Below, piece after piece: positions 1 through 7,048 of a stretch of 8,757 bases of DNA (positions are counted from its first letter, which is position 1; each line of letters opens with the position of its first letter). The translations under genes and the position numbers were made by a program. The DNA is from Oscillospiraceae bacterium. GTDB lineage: Bacteria; Bacillota; Clostridia; Oscillospirales; Oscillospiraceae. The stretch covers positions 1-8,757 of the forward strand of contig JAJPXI010000192.1 in the NCBI GenBank assembly GCA_021205585.1, in the 5' to 3' direction. The notes below the pieces were generated by a model. That model did no database searches and was not told the origin of the DNA. It worked only from the letters and a program-made list of their open reading frames with translations.

Positions 1-52
1 AGCACAGGGCCAGGGCCAGCACGCGTGTGGTTTTTTTCAGGTTTGCGTTCAT
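1..52 (-). CDS. Start of a probable secreted or lipoprotein gene (partial)
   Basis: Only the first 17 codons are inside the window, reading MNANLKKTTRVLALALC. A short N-terminus with two lysines and an arginine followed by a hydrophobic Val/Leu/Ala run is the beginning of a signal peptide. The start is supported by AAAGGAG nine bases upstream of the ATG. Whether the signal is type I or a lipoprotein signal cannot be decided: the cysteine at residue 17 is preceded by Leu-Ala-Leu, which is a poor lipobox, and the real cleavage site may lie beyond the edge. The gene follows the 129-residue ORF after about 120 bases, so it may be the last part of the MoxR cluster or a separate unit. A secreted transglutaminase-fold protein would suit the cluster, but nothing in these 17 residues shows it. 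Confidence 0.6.
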   Translation of the reverse strand, partial: MNANLKKTTRVLALALC

Positions 53-114
53 AGGCACCTGCTCCTTTGTCAAAGAAATTGCTTGCGATTGTGGGCGGGG
101 TGCGGTATCTCAAA

Positions 115-149
115 GAAGCGGAAAGAGGCAGCGCTTCAACCGCCGCTTC
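115..149 (-). terminator. Weak terminator-like hairpin after the 129-aa ORF
   Basis: On the minus strand GAAGCGG (149-143) can pair with CCGCTTC (121-115), giving a 7-bp stem followed by TTTG. The loop is long (21 nt) and the T-tract is short and interrupted, so this is a possible weak terminator or processing hairpin rather than a clear one. It sits in the gap between the 129-residue ORF and the next signal-peptide gene. Confidence 0.22.
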
Positions 150-175
150 GCTTTTTGTTGCCCGCGCACCGGTCG

Positions 176-565
176 TCACGGCTGCTCCGCGGGCAAATCA
201 TAGCATCGTCCTGCGGAAGCAGCCTGCTTCTCATCCGCCCTGACCGGAACAGGCACACGGGAGAGCAGCCACTTTTTTGTCTCCCTGTTCACCGTCACCA
301 GCTTTTTCGGCCGGCTGGGCAGCCGCCGAATCTGGCAGCCGGCGGGGATCTCCTCCCGCCTGAGCAGAATGTAGTCGGTCATATAGGCCCGCTCCCGGGC
401 CAGACTGTCCAGCTCGGTCTGCAGCTTGTTCCTGGCCTCCGGGTTGGATTCCCGAATCATCTGTCGCTGCGTCTCCTCCATATGCCGCCGAAGGGATCGG
501 CTCTCCATCAGGCACTGCAGATAATAATTGTTGTCTTTCGGGCAGTATTTTACTTCTATTTTCAT
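176..565 (-). CDS. Hypothetical 129-aa basic, helical protein
   Basis: I do not recognise this family. The frame begins 15 bases after the stop of the DUF4129-type gene, with GGAGAG six bases before the ATG, which makes it a credible member of the same operon. The protein has no signal peptide or membrane segment, so it is probably cytoplasmic. Residues about 12-72 are rich in Glu, Arg, Gln and Leu and look like a long helix or coiled coil (for example RRHMEETQRQMIRES). The part after residue 75 is basic and proline-containing (RLPSRPKKLV), with a less structured tail. Cysteines are at positions 8, 19, 77 and 121 without an obvious metal-binding spacing. A role with the MoxR/DUF58 proteins is suggested only by position. 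The C-terminal stretch has little family-like character, so the true protein could be shorter if a frameshift is present. Confidence 0.55.
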   Translation of the reverse strand: MKIEVKYCPKDNNYYLQCLMESRSLRRHMEETQRQMIRESNPEARNKLQTELDSLARERAYMTDYILLRREEIPAGCQIRRLPSRPKKLVTVNRETKKWLLSRVPVPVRADEKQAASAGRCYDLPAEQP

Positions 566-580
566 GACCGCTCTCCTCTT

Positions 581-1930
581 TTACAAACGCAGGGACTTCC
601 ACAGCCAGGAGAAGTGGAGCTTTTTCCGGCAGGCCCGGTGAAATCCCCGGTAAAACTGCTCAAATTTGCTCTTGTCCTCCGGCTGCGGCGGCCGGCCGCT
701 GTAGACTGTGCGGGCATAAATTTCGGACATCTCGGCCCAGGTTACGCCAGTATCGTCCAAAAACCGCGTCCCGCCCTCCACCAGAGCGGCATATTCCAGC
801 GGAGTGTTCCCCCTGGGGGCGGGCAGCTTGAGCACCCGCGTCAGCTTGCGCAGATACCAGGCGTAGAAAAAGCGGATATAGCTCCCGTCGTCCAATCCGG
901 CGGTTTTGCGTTTGTACCAGATTTTTCGCCGCCGCAGGAAGAAGATCAGGGCGATGATGAACAGCGCTAACAGGATAGCCAGTGTCAGAACGATCCGCCA
1001 GTCAAGCCACCGGTTGTATGTAATGTAGTCGGCGGAGCCTTCCTCCTGGGTCACGTCCAGCTCCTCGCCGCTCTGCTCGTCGTTCTCCTCCTCGCTGTGC
1101 TCCTCATCCTGGGAGCCCTCCACGTCCTGCTCCGTCTCGCTGTCCGGGTTCTCCTCCTGCTCGCTGCTCTCGTCGGCGTTGTCCACATTGTCGGAGTAGG
1201 TGTCCGGCGTCCATTGCTTCACGGGGTCATATACACTCACCACATTTGTCCAGTCCACCTGTACCAGATATTCCGTCAAATAGACGGCCCGCGTGGGGGG
1301 CTGGAGGGGCCGGATGATCCCCCACCACAGCAGACAGCCAATGGCCAGGCACAGGGTGGCCAGGCCCGCCGCGTGGCCCAGCACAGGGAGAAAGGCAGTG
1401 CGCTGGGCGTTGACCTGGAGGATTTTTCTCCTATATGTAATGTAACAAAGCCAAACCCCCACGCTCCACAGCAGCAGCACCAGCCCCCACCAGTAGTAAA
1501 TGTACTCCAGCAACAGAAAGTAGGCCGACAGGATAACGCCAAACGCCAGAAAGACCCAGCTCGTGGCCCTGGTGCGGAACATCAGATAGGTGAACACAGC
1601 GCACAGAATGACCAGCAGGTACCACAGGCTGACGTTGGCCTCGGCGTCGGAGCTCTCCGCAAAGCCGCTGATGTACCCCATGGCGGTCAGGCCGGCCACC
1701 GCAGCCAGGGCCAACACCCCCAGAATCGCGCCAGCAATGGCGCTCACCCTGTTATAGGAGAGGAAAATCAGCGCCAGAACTGTCACAGCGCAGAGCAGAA
1801 ACATCCGAGGTATGTCGGCGGACAGGCCCTCCGGCAGCAGAAAGCTCTGCACCAGATTGACCGCCAGCCCCACGCTGGCCAGCAGACAGAGGATGAAATC
1901 CGGGACGGAGTATTTCAAATGACGAAGCAT
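581..1930 (-). CDS. TgpA-like multi-pass membrane protein with C-terminal DUF4129-type domain, no transglutaminase core
   Basis: The layout is that of TgpA-type transglutaminase proteins from MoxR/DUF58 clusters. There are about seven N-terminal membrane helices (near 9-30, 41-59, 62-84, 101-118, 124-141, 144-164, 184-206), an extracytoplasmic region, an eighth helix (312-332) and a basic cytoplasmic tail. The tail (about 350-435: FYAWYLRKLTRVLKLP, PLEYAALVE, IYARTVYSGR) resembles DUF4129. Positive charges (RTR 119-121, YRRK 166-169, RRRK 333-336) fit an N-inside topology with residues 207-311 outside. That outside segment is only about 105 residues and holds a very acidic stretch (about 246-298, mostly Glu, Asp, Ser, Gln) instead of a transglutaminase core. 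No Cys-His-Asp triad is visible. The start overlaps the DUF58 gene by 16 bases and has AAAGGAGGGG upstream. It is probably a membrane partner or scaffold for the MoxR/DUF58 system rather than an enzyme. Confidence 0.75.
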   Translation of the reverse strand: MLRHLKYSVPDFILCLLASVGLAVNLVQSFLLPEGLSADIPRMFLLCAVTVLALIFLSYNRVSAIAGAILGVLALAAVAGLTAMGYISGFAESSDAEANVSLWYLLVILCAVFTYLMFRTRATSWVFLAFGVILSAYFLLLEYIYYWWGLVLLLWSVGVWLCYITYRRKILQVNAQRTAFLPVLGHAAGLATLCLAIGCLLWWGIIRPLQPPTRAVYLTEYLVQVDWTNVVSVYDPVKQWTPDTYSDNVDNADESSEQEENPDSETEQDVEGSQDEEHSEEENDEQSGEELDVTQEEGSADYITYNRWLDWRIVLTLAILLALFIIALIFFLRRRKIWYKRKTAGLDDGSYIRFFYAWYLRKLTRVLKLPAPRGNTPLEYAALVEGGTRFLDDTGVTWAEMSEIYARTVYSGRPPQPEDKSKFEQFYRGFHRACRKKLHFSWLWKSLRL

Positions 1931-3210
1931 CCCGTCCCCTCCTTTCCCAGCTCCAGCACATCGGTCAGCATATAGCAGGCGATGTTTTTCTGAGAGACCA
2001 TGCGCACAACGGCGATCCGATCCTCCCGCTCCTTCTCATCCAGGCCGGGGGGCAGCACATAGATGACCACCGGATTGCGCCGGGACATCTGGATCTGCTC
2101 CAGCCGCTGGACGATCATCTCGTTCATCCGGGATGTACACAGTACCACGTTGTTCCGGGTGTACATCCCCCTGGCCGCCTGGACCAGCAGCCGGTCCAGC
2201 TGATAGGTATTCTCCCGGTCGGTGATGCCGGGCAGCTCATCCATCAGCTTGTCAAAGTCGTCTGCTCGGCTGCACAGCTCCTTGCGCTCCCGGTTCGTCC
2301 GGTCCAGAAAGCACAGGCTGCCCTCCATACCGTTTTCCGCGGCGTAAATGACCGAAGCGCAGGCGCACTCGATCAGCGCGTCGTAGGTATAGGCCCCATC
2401 TTCACCCTCCCAGGGCGGGGAAACCAGGTCTAAGATGACATCAACGCCGGAGCTGCCGTAAATCTCCGTCTGCTTGGTCATGTATCCGTTGGCGTGAGCC
2501 GACAGCTTCCAGTGGATGTTCTTCATCGGGTCGCCCGGCTCGTACTGCCGGACGCTGGTGTAGTCCATCCCGTCCACCGGGACGCTGGTTTTGGCCTGGC
2601 TGTTCTCATTTTCCACGATCCGGGTCAGCGCCAGTTGGGAGGGGTGGCACCGCTGGGGCGTGACCTGCACCGTCTGGATTCCGCCGCCAGGCAGCCGCTT
2701 GGTCAACAGACCCAGCAGCCCCATGATTTCCACCGCGCTGATCCCCACCTGGTACTCTCCCAGGTGGGCGAAGGTGACGGAAAAGCGAAACTCCCGCTTT
2801 TCAAAGGGGCCCAAGGACAGGGGCAGCTCCGTGTCGGTTCCTCCGGCGCTGATGGAGTTGAACATGGTCAGGCGGGCCACAGCCACCGGGCAGATCAGAG
2901 GGGACCGGTTTTGCACCGTCATGCAGAACTCCTGCTCCTCCGTGCGGCGGCAGGCCGCCGTCAGGCTCATACCCTGGCAGGAGATGCACCGGGTCAGCAC
3001 CAGCATATAAATTCCAGCCAGCAGCAGAAGCAGCGCAAGGAAGAAGATGGGCAGATACCCGGTCAGGCTGTTGGTGTAAATTGCCGGCACCGCGCACACC
3101 ACGACCACCAGGGCCACCAGCAAGATTTTCAGTCCAATCCGCCGCCACTTCCAAACCGCCTTGGCCCCCCGGCGTGTTCCCCGCCAGATTGCTTTCAGCG
3201 TCCGTTTCAT
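1915..3210 (-). CDS. DUF58 family membrane protein
   Basis: A basic N-terminus (1-25) leads into two membrane helices (about 27-45 and 52-72), followed by a soluble part of about 350 residues. The DUF58 signature is clear at about 214-240: GMDYTSVRQYEPGDPMKNIHW, then KLSAHA, matching the family pattern of Arg-x-Tyr-x-x-Gly-Asp followed by Ile-x-Trp-Lys and a small-Ala motif. Downstream, VDVILDLVSPPW (about 256-267) sits where the von Willebrand A-like strand with a metal-site motif is usually found, but the canonical DxSxS pattern is not intact. DUF58 proteins are almost always encoded beside MoxR ATPases and are thought to be their partners or clients; the biochemical role is unknown. The start codon overlaps the MoxR stop as ATGA, implying translational coupling, and there is no strong ribosome binding site of its own. 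Length (431 aa) is normal for the longer DUF58 proteins. Confidence 0.88.
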   Translation of the reverse strand: MKRTLKAIWRGTRRGAKAVWKWRRIGLKILLVALVVVVCAVPAIYTNSLTGYLPIFFLALLLLLAGIYMLVLTRCISCQGMSLTAACRRTEEQEFCMTVQNRSPLICPVAVARLTMFNSISAGGTDTELPLSLGPFEKREFRFSVTFAHLGEYQVGISAVEIMGLLGLLTKRLPGGGIQTVQVTPQRCHPSQLALTRIVENENSQAKTSVPVDGMDYTSVRQYEPGDPMKNIHWKLSAHANGYMTKQTEIYGSSGVDVILDLVSPPWEGEDGAYTYDALIECACASVIYAAENGMEGSLCFLDRTNRERKELCSRADDFDKLMDELPGITDRENTYQLDRLLVQAARGMYTRNNVVLCTSRMNEMIVQRLEQIQMSRRNPVVIYVLPPGLDEKEREDRIAVVRMVSQKNIACYMLTDVLELGKEGTGCFVI

Positions 3211-4289
3211 TTTTTCTTCGCCTGCATTTCAGGCAGCACCACCGACTGCAAGATCTCCTCGATAACGGCCAGGCCGGTCTTGTGGGCCATTTTTGCCTCG
3301 TGGGTCAGAATCAGCCGGTGCCCCAGGATGAAAGGGGCCAGGAATTTGATGTCCTCCGGCTCCACATAGTCCCGGCCCTTCATCAGCGCGTAAGAGCGGG
3401 AAGCGTTGTGCAGAGCAATGGAACCGCGGGGGGAGGCGCCCAGGGAGGTAAAGGCGCTGGTGCGGGTGGCGTTGACGATTTCGACAATGTACCGATTCAG
3501 GCCGGGGGCGATGTACACCCGCTCCGCCATGGCGGCCAGCTGGATGACATCCTGCTTGCTGACCACCGGGGACAGGTTCTGCTTGGCCCGGCGGGGCATG
3601 GTGATGACCTTGGTCTCCTCCTCCACCGTGGGGTAGCCCAGACCTAATTTCAATAGGAAGCGGTCCACCTGAGCCTCCGGCAGAGGGTAGGTGCCGAAGC
3701 TCTCCACCGGGTTCTGGGTGGCCAGCACCAGGAAGGGCGGCTCTAATTTGTAGGTGTTGCTGTCCACCGTGACCTGGTGCTCCTCCATGGCCTCCAGCAA
3801 ACTGGCCTGGGTCTTGGCGGAGGCCCGGTTGATCTCGTCCGCCAGCACGATGTTGCTCATCACGCCGCCGGGGCGGAACTCGAACTGGCCGGTCTTCTGA
3901 TTGTAGATGGAGAAGCCAGTCACGTCGCTGGGCATCAGATCGGGGGTGAACTGGATGCGCTTAAAGTCGCAGTCCACGCTCTTGGCCACGGCGGACACAA
4001 GGCTTGTTTTGCCAACACCGGGCACATCTTCCAGCAGCACGTGGCCGCCGGTGATCAGACACATGACCACCAGCTCGATGGCCTGGCGCTTGCCGATGAT
4101 GACGGTCTCCACGTTGTCTACAATGGCGCTCAGCCGGCGGCCTGCTTCTGCGGCCTCCTCTGAGGTCAGCCGTGGCAGGCCATTTTCCAGTGCGGCTGGC
4201 ACCTCTGTTGGCGCGCTCTCCGGCTGAACGGTCTGTTCCGGCTCCTCCGGCGAAGCTGCCGGACGCTGTGCTTTTTTCACTTCACTCAT
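3207..4289 (-). CDS. MoxR family AAA+ ATPase
   Basis: This is an ATP-driven chaperone-like protein of the MoxR class, cytoplasmic and probably a hexamer. Motifs in order are Walker A DVPGVGKT (88-95), Walker B IVLADEIN (147-154), sensor 1 ATQNP (190-194), an arginine-finger region LPEAQVDRF (203-211), and sensor 2 SPRG (286-289). These cover the AAA+ core and lid of the family. The first about 45 residues are a Pro/Glu/Ala-rich extension that is probably disordered; many homologues start near residue 46, so the N-terminus is long. The start is nevertheless well supported by AGGAGGA eight bases before the ATG. It is the first gene of the left unit and overlaps the DUF58 gene by four bases. MoxR proteins help assemble or insert cofactors into enzymes (methanol dehydrogenase, CoxD for Mo-CO dehydrogenase, RavA-ViaA), but the client here is unknown. 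Confidence 0.93.
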   Translation of the reverse strand: MSEVKKAQRPAASPEEPEQTVQPESAPTEVPAALENGLPRLTSEEAAEAGRRLSAIVDNVETVIIGKRQAIELVVMCLITGGHVLLEDVPGVGKTSLVSAVAKSVDCDFKRIQFTPDLMPSDVTGFSIYNQKTGQFEFRPGGVMSNIVLADEINRASAKTQASLLEAMEEHQVTVDSNTYKLEPPFLVLATQNPVESFGTYPLPEAQVDRFLLKLGLGYPTVEEETKVITMPRRAKQNLSPVVSKQDVIQLAAMAERVYIAPGLNRYIVEIVNATRTSAFTSLGASPRGSIALHNASRSYALMKGRDYVEPEDIKFLAPFILGHRLILTHEAKMAHKTGLAVIEEILQSVVLPEMQAKKK

Positions 4290-4329
4290 TTTGATTTCCT
4301 CCTATGAATATTTAATTTATCTGAGCAAT

Positions 4330-4349
4330 CTGTTCCGCAAGCGGGACAG
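4330..4349. repeat. Short inverted repeat in the MoxR leader
   Basis: The 20-nt segment forms an inverted repeat with nine-base arms, CTGTTCCGC and GCGGGACAG on the plus strand, with one mismatch that is a G-U pair in one of the two transcripts. It lies about 40 bases upstream of the MoxR start. No T-run follows on either strand, so it is not an intrinsic terminator. It may be an mRNA 5' hairpin or a small operator. Confidence 0.35.
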
Positions 4350-4449
4350 CAAACCCACCGAACTCCAAACTCCTTCTCCGCGCGAAAGTCTTTATGGCGC
4401 TGAAGGAATCGGCATCGTCCCAGTGTTCCGGGTTCAAATAAAGCTCTTC

Positions 4450-4479
4450 CTAATATTTGTCCCGACCAAGGGCTGTCAA
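4450..4479 (-). promoter_or_regulatory. Predicted sigma-A-type promoter for the MoxR cluster
   Basis: On the minus strand a perfect TTGACA (4479-4474) is followed after 18 bases by TATTAG (4455-4450), a 4/6 match to the -10 consensus. It lies directly behind the stop codon of the third permease gene and about 160 bases before the MoxR start. The weak -10 box and 18-base spacer lower certainty. It would make the MoxR cluster a separate transcription unit. Confidence 0.5.
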
Positions 4480-4481
4480 GC

Positions 4482-5642
4482 TTACGTCCAGCCGTGTTTC
4501 TGGCGGAAGTTGAACCACAGCAGGATGGGCAGGGCGACCACGCTGAGAATGCTGCCCACGGGGATCTGGTAAGCGCTAATCCAGGTAAAGCTGGAAATGT
4601 ACCACCCGATAGTCAGCAGAAAGGCTCCGTAAAATGCGCTGGTGAGCAGCACCTTGCGGAAGTCCGCCCCGAACACATACCGGCACATATGAGGCACCAG
4701 CAGGGCCAGCATTCCGATATTGCCGTAGTGGATCATGGCGGCGGTGGTCAGGATGGCCCCTGCAATGATGGCGTACAGCCGCATCAGGTTGGGCCGGATG
4801 CCCAGACAGCGGGCGTCCTCGTCCTCAAAACTGATGGCGTTCATGGAAAAACGCATGGCAAACAGCGGGGTCAGAATGAGAATACACACGCCCAGCATGA
4901 TTCCTATGCTCACCAAGGCATTCAGGGATTCGTAGGCTTTTTCGGAGATCTCCTCATAGAGCAGCAGATTGGTCTCCCCCATGGCGTCCCGCAGGTAGTT
5001 GACTATCAGGTTGAGCAGCCGGTTGATAATCGTCCCCGCCAGGAGCATATCCACCACCGACATATGTTTGCCTCCCGCCACCTTGCCGCACAGCAGGATC
5101 AGTGCCACTACGCAGGCCGTAATCAGGTAGGATGCGGCGTAATACATGGGCAGCATATTCAGGATTTGGGAACTGTAGGTCCCAATCATCAGCGCCTGGG
5201 CCAGATTGACCCCGGAGTTGACCCCCAACATGGTGGGCACCGCCATGGGGTTGCGCATGGCCGACTGGTACACCGCCCCGGACAGGGACAGCACAGCCCC
5301 GGCCAGGATGGTCAAAATCAGCTGCTGCAGGTTCTCAAAATGGGTGATGTCCGTGGAGTTCATCATGTCGATCCACGCCTGCGTTCCCCCTTTGTTGTTC
5401 CCAACTCCAATGAAAATAGAAATTAACTGGCATTTGATATAGACATAAATGTCCCGCACGGCCTTCCAGGGGGTGGTGATGGTCAGGGTGTGGGTGTAGC
5501 CGTAGTCAGTGGTGACGTTGCGCACACTGATGCACAGTACAATCAGCCCCAAAAACAGCAGCGCGGACACAAGGAGAATCCTCCGGCCCTGTTTTTTGTC
5601 CGCCCGGAGGCGGGCCCGAAATTCCTCAAGACCAGTCGGCAT
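4482..5642 (-). CDS. FecCD/BtuC-family ABC transporter permease (third of three)
   Basis: This is a type II importer membrane subunit of 386 residues with a short basic N-terminus and about ten hydrophobic segments. The FecCD signatures are present: LSLSGAVYQSAMRNPMAVP (118-136) with LGV after it, a cytoplasmic FEDEDARCLGI segment (272-282), VPHMCRYVFGADFRK (316-330), and the canonical C-terminal IPVG followed by LPILLW (360-376). The usual short segment after TM1 is enlarged (about 41-105). An upstream in-frame ATG at 5702 would add 20 residues. I prefer 5642 because AGGAGG lies seven bases before it and the extension is not hydrophilic like a normal FecCD start. It overlaps the second permease by 17 bases, suggesting coupled translation and a heterodimer with one of the two paralogues. 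Substrate is unknown from the protein; the operon leader suggests Mo/W. Confidence 0.88.
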   Translation of the reverse strand: MPTGLEEFRARLRADKKQGRRILLVSALLFLGLIVLCISVRNVTTDYGYTHTLTITTPWKAVRDIYVYIKCQLISIFIGVGNNKGGTQAWIDMMNSTDITHFENLQQLILTILAGAVLSLSGAVYQSAMRNPMAVPTMLGVNSGVNLAQALMIGTYSSQILNMLPMYYAASYLITACVVALILLCGKVAGGKHMSVVDMLLAGTIINRLLNLIVNYLRDAMGETNLLLYEEISEKAYESLNALVSIGIMLGVCILILTPLFAMRFSMNAISFEDEDARCLGIRPNLMRLYAIIAGAILTTAAMIHYGNIGMLALLVPHMCRYVFGADFRKVLLTSAFYGAFLLTIGWYISSFTWISAYQIPVGSILSVVALPILLWFNFRQKHGWT

Positions 5643-6945
5643 GACGATTCCTCCTATACAGCAAAATGAAAAAGACAGAAGCGATGGTGCAGAAAATTCC
5701 AATGTAGTTATTGAACCAGCCCCAGGACAACGTGGCGGAGCAGACGATAGCCACCAGCAAACATCCGATGCCTCCCAGCAGGGCCGAGGCAGGGACCAGA
5801 TGCTTGAAGTCCGGCCCCACCAAAAACCGCGCCAGATGCGGCATAAGAAAGCCCAGCATACTGACCTGCCCGCAGAAGGCCATGACCGTGGCCGTCATCG
5901 CGGTGCAGCAGATGATAAGGATGACCCGGAACCGCTGAACCGGCACACCCATGGCTCTGGCCTCGTCCTCGCCGAAGACCAGGATATTCAACCGCCCTGT
6001 CATGGCAAAGCAAACAACCAAACAAAGCCCTACGGGGATGGCGACGAACAGGAATGGAGTGAACTGCATAGTGTTTCCAACAGAGGAGGATGAGCCTTGG
6101 AGGGAGGCGATAGCGGTCAGACGCACATCGGTAGAATCCACCCCTACATTGTATAGAATGGCATATTGCACCGTCTGCGTCACGGTGTTAACCACGGTGG
6201 CGAAAATGCTGCCAGAGAGCATGAGCGAGAGTGTGTTGATTTTTCCCTTGCCGCTAATCATGGAAATGCCCACGATCAGCATGACGCCGGCGAAGCAGCC
6301 CAGCACGGTACAGATGGTCATACCGTAGAGGTCAAAAACGCTCATCTCCCTGTAAATCTCCATCAACTCGTCGGTGGTGGCCGCCCAGATCAGGCCGCCG
6401 CTGTTCGAAGCGCCATATTCCTCGGCGATCCTGCCCATAAAAGAGGAGTCCCAGAAAAACAGAATGTAAACGATACCGCCCAAAATGCCGCCGGCGGTCA
6501 CACCCAAGGTGGTGGGAGATGCCATGGGGTTTTGAAAAACTCCCTGATATACCGCGCCGGAGCAGGACATGGCCATGCCAACCAGAAAAATGCAGGTGTA
6601 ACCCATCAGCGTGCGCCGGGCGAACCAATCCATCGTCAGGATTTGTTCGATCGAATACCGCCACAGATTCAGTGTTCTGAATGCGCTCAGGCGCGGCAGC
6701 ATAACATTTCCTATGGTCGTATATCCTGTAAATGCGCAGCAGTTCCCAAAAATCCATGTAAAGAAAAATAACGCCACGAGAATGACCGCCAGGATAGCCA
6801 CCCTCCGCCCACCGCGGGTCATGGCCTTCCGCCGCCGGATATCGTTTTGGAACAGGTTGCGGGATTCCTGATCGATGTGCAGCTTGATTTGAGAACTCAG
6901 CTCTCGTTCATCGATTTCCCGTTGAAATTTTGACTTTTTTACCAT
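5626..6945 (-). CDS. FecCD-family ABC transporter permease (second copy of tandem pair)
   Basis: This 439-residue permease is a close paralogue of the gene at 7032-8354. FecCD motifs are present: SCSGAVYQGVFQNPMASP (128-145), FGEDEARAMGV (324-334) and MPHLARFLVGPDFKHLVP (368-385). Compared with usual FecCD proteins (about 330-350 aa), there is a hydrophilic cytoplasmic N-terminal extension of about 48 residues and an extra stretch near 166-207 rich in Glu, Ser and Ala. The usual C-terminal Pro-Val-Gly motif is replaced by an aromatic and Asn-rich segment. The sequence differs strongly from the first copy only between residues about 69 and 107, just after TM1. The start has GAGG eight bases upstream, and its last codons contain the ribosome binding site of the next gene. 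It probably forms the membrane channel of a type II importer with the third permease. Confidence 0.9.
   Translation of the reverse strand: MVKKSKFQREIDERELSSQIKLHIDQESRNLFQNDIRRRKAMTRGGRRVAILAVILVALFFFTWIFGNCCAFTGYTTIGNVMLPRLSAFRTLNLWRYSIEQILTMDWFARRTLMGYTCIFLVGMAMSCSGAVYQGVFQNPMASPTTLGVTAGGILGGIVYILFFWDSSFMGRIAEEYGASNSGGLIWAATTDELMEIYREMSVFDLYGMTICTVLGCFAGVMLIVGISMISGKGKINTLSLMLSGSIFATVVNTVTQTVQYAILYNVGVDSTDVRLTAIASLQGSSSSVGNTMQFTPFLFVAIPVGLCLVVCFAMTGRLNILVFGEDEARAMGVPVQRFRVILIICCTAMTATVMAFCGQVSMLGFLMPHLARFLVGPDFKHLVPASALLGGIGCLLVAIVCSATLSWGWFNNYIGIFCTIASVFFILLYRRNRHADWS
5650..5655 (-). promoter_or_regulatory. Ribosome binding site inside the second permease gene that sets the third permease start
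   Basis: AGGAGG on the minus strand lies seven bases upstream of the ATG at 5642 and is itself read as two Arg codons of the second permease (in YRRNRHADWS). It decides between the ATG at 5642 and the upstream in-frame ATG at 5702, which lacks an equally good site, and implies translational coupling of the two genes. Confidence 0.75.
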
Positions 6946-7021
6946 TGAACAGCCTCTTTCTTTTTGGGGGAAGAAATGAAATCAGTCTTCACAATTGTGC
7001 GGCGCGGACTGCGCTCATTTT

Positions 7022-7048
7022 TCAAAAGCCCTTATGACCAATCTGCAT
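7022..7048 (-). other. Vestigial overlapping start signal at the end of the first permease
   Basis: At the 3' end of the first permease, AGGAGG (7061-7056) is followed seven bases later by an ATG in a shifted frame, exactly the arrangement that starts the third permease within the second. Here the frame reads only MQIGHKGF before a stop. It is either a relic of the duplicated gene junction or simply a consequence of conserving the C-terminal RRNRHADWS. Similarity to the start of the third permease gene is 19 of 27 bases, mostly within the shared coding part. Confidence 0.5.

Noticed and set aside
231..602. Alternative 123-codon minus-strand frame overlapping the 129-aa ORF and the end of the TgpA-like gene.
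   Set aside because: It is Gly/Ala/Gln/Asp-rich in the manner of a shifted frame, and the competing 129-codon frame has a proper ribosome binding site right after the previous stop.
83..970. Long plus-strand frame across the 129-aa ORF and the TgpA-like gene.
   Set aside because: It is antisense to genes with good starts, overlaps and recognised domains. The translation is Pro/Arg/His-rich as expected for a GC-rich shadow frame. The other long plus-strand frames (for example 1097-1975, 2494-3369, 3081-3647, 4494-5426) are rejected for the same reason.
4330..4349. Intrinsic terminator for the permease operon.
   Set aside because: The hairpin is not followed by a T-run on either strand and lies downstream of the predicted MoxR promoter.
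5643..5702. Upstream in-frame start that would extend the third permease by 20 residues.
   Set aside because: The start at 5642 has AGGAGG at ideal distance, and the extension lies wholly within the second permease gene without a comparable ribosome binding site.
6990..6999. Ten-base palindrome CACAATTGTG in the gap between the duplicated permeases.
   Set aside because: It is short and single, and no promoter is evident next to it; chance is sufficient.
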